This document shows positions 59,601 to 64,000 of a stretch of 64,000 nt of DNA, one piece after another. The notes beneath the pieces were generated by a model. That model was not told the DNA's origin, searched no databases, and was given only the letters and a program-made list of their open reading frames with translations. Each line of letters starts with the position of its first letter. Position 1 is the stretch's first letter. Origin of the DNA: Drechslerella dactyloides (lineage: Eukaryota > Ascomycota > Orbiliomycetes > Orbiliales > Orbiliaceae); contig JAGTWJ010000019.1 of NCBI GenBank assembly GCA_020064725.1, positions 1,488,001 to 1,552,000 of the forward strand, given 5' to 3'. The position numbers were made by a program, and so were the translations under genes.

Positions 59601-62600
59601 GGTTACTTAGCTAGTTACATATGATTGAAATGCTCCGTTACCGCCGGCGAGGACGCACGCCAAACGCATGTGCTGATGATGTACATCCTTAGCACATGAA
59701 GGCGTGCACGAGGCGTTCTTGACCTGTGCACGCCAGGTTGGAGCCGACGGTCAGCAATGTATGATTGACAGAGAGTGCGTGCGTGCGCGTATAGATTTTG
59801 AGTGAGTGTTTCCTGGGTATGGCATCGCGAAAGGGCGAAACGGTCGTTGTTGCAGGATTCATTCCGTATGTGGTTAGCGGTGCGTGCACGATTATTCAAG
59901 ATTGTCATTATCATGGGAGGGCAAGCAGCTGTGTGGCGAGACTGTTCATTGTCACGTTTCCAGTTAAATTAATTTTGTCGAGTGAATATCAAAAGTTGGA
60001 TGCAAGAATAAGTATATTCTCATCGGGCTGTAACGAGAGGCTCTAGTTAGGATTCAATTTACGAGCTGAGAAGACGCTGTGGCAGAGCTGGCCTTTAGAT
60101 ATCAAAGCGGGTCTGATTCCGATCCTATTAAGCAGCACTATGGAAACATTTGTGACCACGTGAGTAATATAATACGTCTACGCGATATCGCAGTTATAGC
60201 CCCAGTTGACACGAGATGGTGCTATATATAATATCTAATACAGGTGTTTGCATGTCGTCGACGCTGTCAGCAGGGGCGTTATACTGTCTGACCTGGTCGG
60301 AGTCTGTCACAGTCGCTTGACTATCCTTTATCGATTATAATTTTGCTTACGTATATCCGAAGCGACGCCAGATTATGGATTGGCGACACGCACGGTCGCC
60401 GCTGACTGCATGCCGCGAGCAATTGCCTGATGTCACGGAAGCAGAGGGTTTCTGCTAAATTGTGGATGACGACGGACGGCTGGAGTTTCGGCAGTCAGCA
60501 CAAACGGCGGGCTAGCGGGGCAGGCTGACCTTTTTATCGTGAAACATTAGCCGGCCGGTCGGCCGCTATTGCCCTTGCTAAAATGCACCGGGGAGGGGCA
60601 CGATATCAATCGATCGGGGGATGCATGCATACGTCTCGTATTTGTTTCTCGTTCTGGCCCGCGCTGGGCGCGCGTGGGTCGGGTACGGGCAGTTTCCCTT
60701 GCGGTCCTCGTCTCCCGCCGAGATATTATCGCGATTGATATACCGCATTTGCCTTCGTTAGGCAGTCGGGCACAATTGGGGCAAACTCTTCCTTGCAGCC
60801 GGGAAGGGGAGGGTTACCAACCACTGACGCAAGGAGATAATGAAGCGTCAAACAATCATCAGACGGCGACGGGAGGGATGAGAAAATTTGACGAAGGGAG
60901 CACGCGAAATTCCCGGGTTCATGCCAGTTGGCCGACCGAGGGCCACACCCACGCCGAACTGCAGGCGGGCCTTTGCTGGCTGGACTGGTTGCCAGGATGT
61001 TGGTGTGTTTCAGGGCATGACAGGCGGCGGGGACGAAGGGACGCCGAGACCGAGTTTCGTTCCTGAGCATTTCGAGAAGGTCCAATCGAGGCCGCGATAT
61101 TGCGCAATTCAAAAGCCTCATGCATGAGCATTGCCCGGACGAGGTGCTCCCCCCGCAGACTGCATTGGGAAGAGGCTGCCGTGGTCAAGCTTTTTAATTC
61201 GTTTGTGGCCATCGTGCTGATGGGCTGCATTAAGGGTGTTCATGCGTCTATATATACGCATGGGGCGGGAAATCCGGAGGGCGGGGCGAGGACGAGCTCG
61301 CATGTCTGACATCGTAGGATTTCGACCACCCCGGGCGATCGAGATAGGTGGTATCGATGCAGCCAGCTATGCGAGCGAGGATGGTATCTGGCGATGGGAT
61401 TTCGTCACGCCTAAAGCGGTGGCTCAGGTGGCTGGCCATTCGTCAATGTGGGTTTCAACTCCAGACAAGGTTTCTGTCCCCGCGTAATATTATTATTAGC
61501 ACTTGCATGCGGCCCGACGTCGTACACACATTCGTCGGTACATACTCACAATCACCAGAATGCCGACTCGTGTGTACAGTACATGCATGTACTTTAGCAG
61601 ATTGCAGCGTGTTATATTCTGAACGGGAGGGTTGGACGGACCCGATGGAAGCATCCTGCATAGCTGTTCAGCGTCCCCGAGACTAATAGCTGTTGGATGT
61701 AATAAAACAGCCAGACGGACAGGCTGGCAATGCACGGGTACGTACTTGTACGCGAACGAATTGACGATAATGTCTCGGTGGATGCTTTCTCCCAGCGACT
61801 TCCCGAGCAGGACGCCATGGACGGGATGGGCGAGGCCGGACCAGGGACCTGCTGCTGGCAGCATTGAATCGAATGCACGATGCTGCAGAACGAGATGCAG
61901 CGTGCCTGGAAAAGCTCCGTGGAAAAAAGAAGGGCTTGAGCTGGGCCGATTAATGGGCAGCGGACGATGCATGCACCTCCCCCTTCTCCTCCTGCTCCGC
62001 TCTCTCCTCATCTTCGCTCTTATACGGGCCTCCCATCCAGCCCGGCTCTTTTCGCGGATTGGATCCATCGATCTGGCATCCTTCCTGCTCCTGTTCTTTG
62101 CCTCCAAGTCTGCTCCGTCCGGCGCGGGCACGATCGAATCTCCACCTCGAGTCTCTGTCTACAACCGTCGCCCCATCGCCCCGGCATCCACGCCCACCGG
62201 CCAACCATCGACCACCATTCCAGATCTCCACTGACGACCAGCCAGCTCATCCGCGTAGTAGGTTTTGTCTTCTTCCTGGGCTTCTCTTTATCTCCATTCA
62301 TTCCACCGTCCAAGCTTGCACCGTTGCGGCAGGGAAGGGGGGCAAGCCCGCTATTTTCAGCCACCGAACCGAGATATCGGCGCAGGGACGAATTGAATGA
62401 TTCGCTGAGCCGCCAAAACCACCAACCTCGATCGGGCTGCTGAAAAAACAATATACGCCCCCAAAGTAACCTACATATATCGGACGGCCGTTCGTTCGCT
62501 CGCTCGGCTGTGAACTAGCAGTAGTTGGGGGGCAATCAGTAGCAATTACTATCCAGACCCTTTAGCCACTAGCAGTTGGACGTTGCTTCTAATCGCCCGA

Positions 62601-63011
62601 CTACTAATCGCTGATAACGCGCGGACTGCCCTGGGGAACCTCGCCCTCCATCATCACCACTCCATCCGACTGAATACATACTGCTACACACATCCCTTAC
62701 TCGACCAGGCCCGCCCTAGCACCGTCTCCAGCTGCAACCAGCTCCGTCAACCAGGCTCGCGGTCCTTCATCTGCACGGGAATTCAGGAATTCTCTCCAAT
62801 CCAGGGCTGCTTCACGACTCCGTTCACATTGCGATTCCTTTCCCTCAGGACGATCGTTACACCCCGAGAGAACGTGAATATCGCTGCCAACCCACCACCA
62901 AACCGGCACACCATCATCACTCCCTGCTTACTCTCTCTAGCGCATAACTTGTCTCGACGAGCGAGTCGTCTTCTGCTTCTGGCCCGGACTGGTTCCTGAC
63001 CGGTTCAACAT

Positions 63012-63299
63012 TTGGCTCCGGATTTGCACAAGTGCGGAATTCTGTCTCGAAGCCGAGACGGCACTATCTCTTTGAAGATCGCGTTACAAGGCTTTTTTGG
63101 GGTGGAAACCCAAGAGCAAAAGAATTTGCCTGAAGAATACCGTGAAATTTCCCGCTTTGAAGTAAGTGCTTTCTTGAATGTCCATTGTCCTTCTTGTGGT
63201 AAAGACCCACTCGGCGCAAAGGGGGGTGTGCGCAGTGGGTTCGTGCCTCCTGTCGCCGCCTTTCGTTTAGCGAAGTGCTTGTGCCTTGTCAGAGATTGA
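63012..63299 (+). other. Atypical open frame in a compositionally foreign block
   Basis: A 95-codon frame (starting MAPDLHKCGILSRSRDGT) lies in a segment whose composition and lack of tetramer palindromes differ from the surrounding spacer. The opposite strand is also open (63005-63451). It contains a CPSCGKDPLG segment but no family I recognise. It may be an organellar or otherwise inserted fragment rather than a gene. Confidence 0.25.
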
Positions 63300-63338
63300 G
63301 CGGGCATCCCACTCCAAGAAAACTTGAAGCAAAGAACC

Positions 63339-63363
63339 AAAAAAAAAAAAAAAAAAAAAAAAA
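63339..63363. repeat. Poly(A) run
   Basis: Twenty-five consecutive A residues directly after the atypical block. Confidence 0.9.
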
Positions 63364-63625
63364 GAACAAGAAGTCGGGAATAAAGGAAACAACGATGAAG
63401 GAAACATGATGCTAACGGGCTCTCCACTTGGATGAACGCAGTCTCGTGCAAACCAACAGGGCAGCGGTTCCTCCTTCCTGTACCTGGCTGTGAAAGCTTA
63501 AAAAGGGCTCGACGGTTGGGATGCGCGACACCCCCTGATCAGCCCCCCCGGACCTTACGTTATATTCCCCTACCAGTTTTTAATTGGAGGACCATCGACC
63601 CCATTGAGTGGATCCAGCGTGGTCC

Positions 63626-64000
63626 ATGGCCCCAGCCATCGCAATGGTTCCAGCACTCCTTACCTCGACTCACTACACCACATCCACCCTATATTCTACC
63701 TATCAGCCCGAGCCCGCGACCACTTCCAACTCTCTCTCCTTCCCTCGGACAACAATCTCCCCTTCTCTACCATCTCCCGTCCTTTCTGACCACTCGTCGA
63801 ACTCCAATGGCTCCGGGTCCGGTAGTCTAACGCCCACCCAGTCCAGACTAGCACCCCCTCCGAGCGCAAGCGCGCTCATGTTTGCTCAACGAAAGCTTTC
63901 CAGAAAACCAAGCAATTCCACATTACGAGTTCAACCCTCCTTACCCGACATACTAGAATCACCAAAGACTCCAACGATGGATATGTCGACGATCCTGCGC
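63626..64000 (+). CDS. Unrecognised Ser/Thr/Pro-rich protein, N-terminal part, cut by window end
   Basis: From the ATG at 63626 a frame of 125 codons runs open to the last base. It reads as genuine low-complexity protein: an N-terminal hydrophobic and Thr-rich stretch, then SNSNGSGSGSLTPTQSRLAP, a basic RKLSRKPSNSTLRV segment, and SLPDILESPKTPTMDM. TP/SP sites and basic-Ser motifs suggest a phosphorylated, disordered N-terminus such as those of fungal kinases or regulators. The catalytic or binding part lies beyond the window, so no function is assigned. The other two plus frames close at 63789 and 63830. A spliced upstream exon is possible. Confidence 0.6.
   Translation, partial: MAPAIAMVPALLTSTHYTTSTLYSTYQPEPATTSNSLSFPRTTISPSLPSPVLSDHSSNSNGSGSGSLTPTQSRLAPPPSASALMFAQRKLSRKPSNSTLRVQPSLPDILESPKTPTMDMSTILR

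Larger units (their letters stand above)
56686..63625. other. 6.9-kb spacer with isolated ORF island and atypical block
   Basis: Mostly AT-rich, tetramer-rich DNA with no supported gene. Two places differ. A GC-richer island at 58896-59288 is open on both strands (130 and 100 codons) without a recognised domain. A block at about 63005-63335 differs in composition and ends in a 25-base A run (63339-63363). The stretch 61950-63000 is C-rich and may belong to the promoter/leader of the gene starting at 63626. Confidence 0.5.

Noticed and set aside
61496..62234. 200- to 211-codon frames on both strands
   Set aside because: The frames overlap each other in C-rich leader-like sequence and lack recognisable protein features.
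1..64000. CRISPR array, bacterial operons, integrated virus
   Set aside because: No direct repeats with unique spacers, no ribosome-binding-site-led gene strings, and no viral polymerase, capsid or integrase signature were seen.

Overview
The window reads as nuclear DNA of a filamentous ascomycete (Pezizomycotina). Genes carry short introns (mostly 55-140 bp) with CTAAC-type branch points and AG acceptors. The gene content is typically fungal: tripartite tRNA ligase, SFT2, COX19, a La-motif protein, a SIR2-type deacetylase, a long-loop bHLH factor and a fused prenyltransferase-terpene cyclase. I cannot fix the class from the sequence alone. Gene models below were built by hand from splice sites and reading frame. 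Every completed model adds up to a whole number of codons, which is the main internal check on the junctions.

Layout. 1-3329 (+): 3' part of an FUSC/aromatic-acid-exporter-like membrane protein gene, cut by the window start. 4341-5613 (+) and 10745-11843 (+): two diverged paralogues of an unrecognised protein family. Between them, 5979-8937 (-): a 732-codon chimeric terpene synthase (cyclase plus prenyltransferase) with one in-frame TAG at codon 51. 12261-13592 (-) and 13786-15362 (+): THO subunit THOC3/Tex1 and RNase P/MRP subunit Rpp40, sharing a 193-bp divergent promoter. 16946-20624 (-): large La-motif (LARP1-like) RNA-binding protein. 25603-26502 (-): SFT2 Golgi transport protein. 31661-33401 (+): bHLH transcription factor. 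42954-45749 (+): intronless tRNA ligase. 45999-46556 (-): COX19, in three small exons. 49018-50984 (+): nuclear sirtuin. 54941-56685 (+): CCCH zinc-finger protein with a NYN-like N-terminal region. 63626->64000 (+): start of an unrecognised serine-rich protein.

The right three quarters of the window is gene-poor, with spacers of 2.5-9.6 kb. These spacers are full of self-complementary tetranucleotide runs (ATGC, CTAG, GATC, GTAC), simple repeats and homopolymers. Several genes serve RNA metabolism (THOC3, RPP40, LARP1-like, TRL1, the CCCH protein), but their spacing and orientation give no evidence of a functional cluster.

The most interesting locus is 4.3-11.9 kb: a fusicoccadiene/ophiobolin-type synthase bracketed by two copies of an undescribed gene family, with no recognisable tailoring enzyme. 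All catalytic motifs are present, but the deduced frame is broken once near the N-terminus. It is either a recently inactivated gene or one rescued by unusual splicing or a downstream start.
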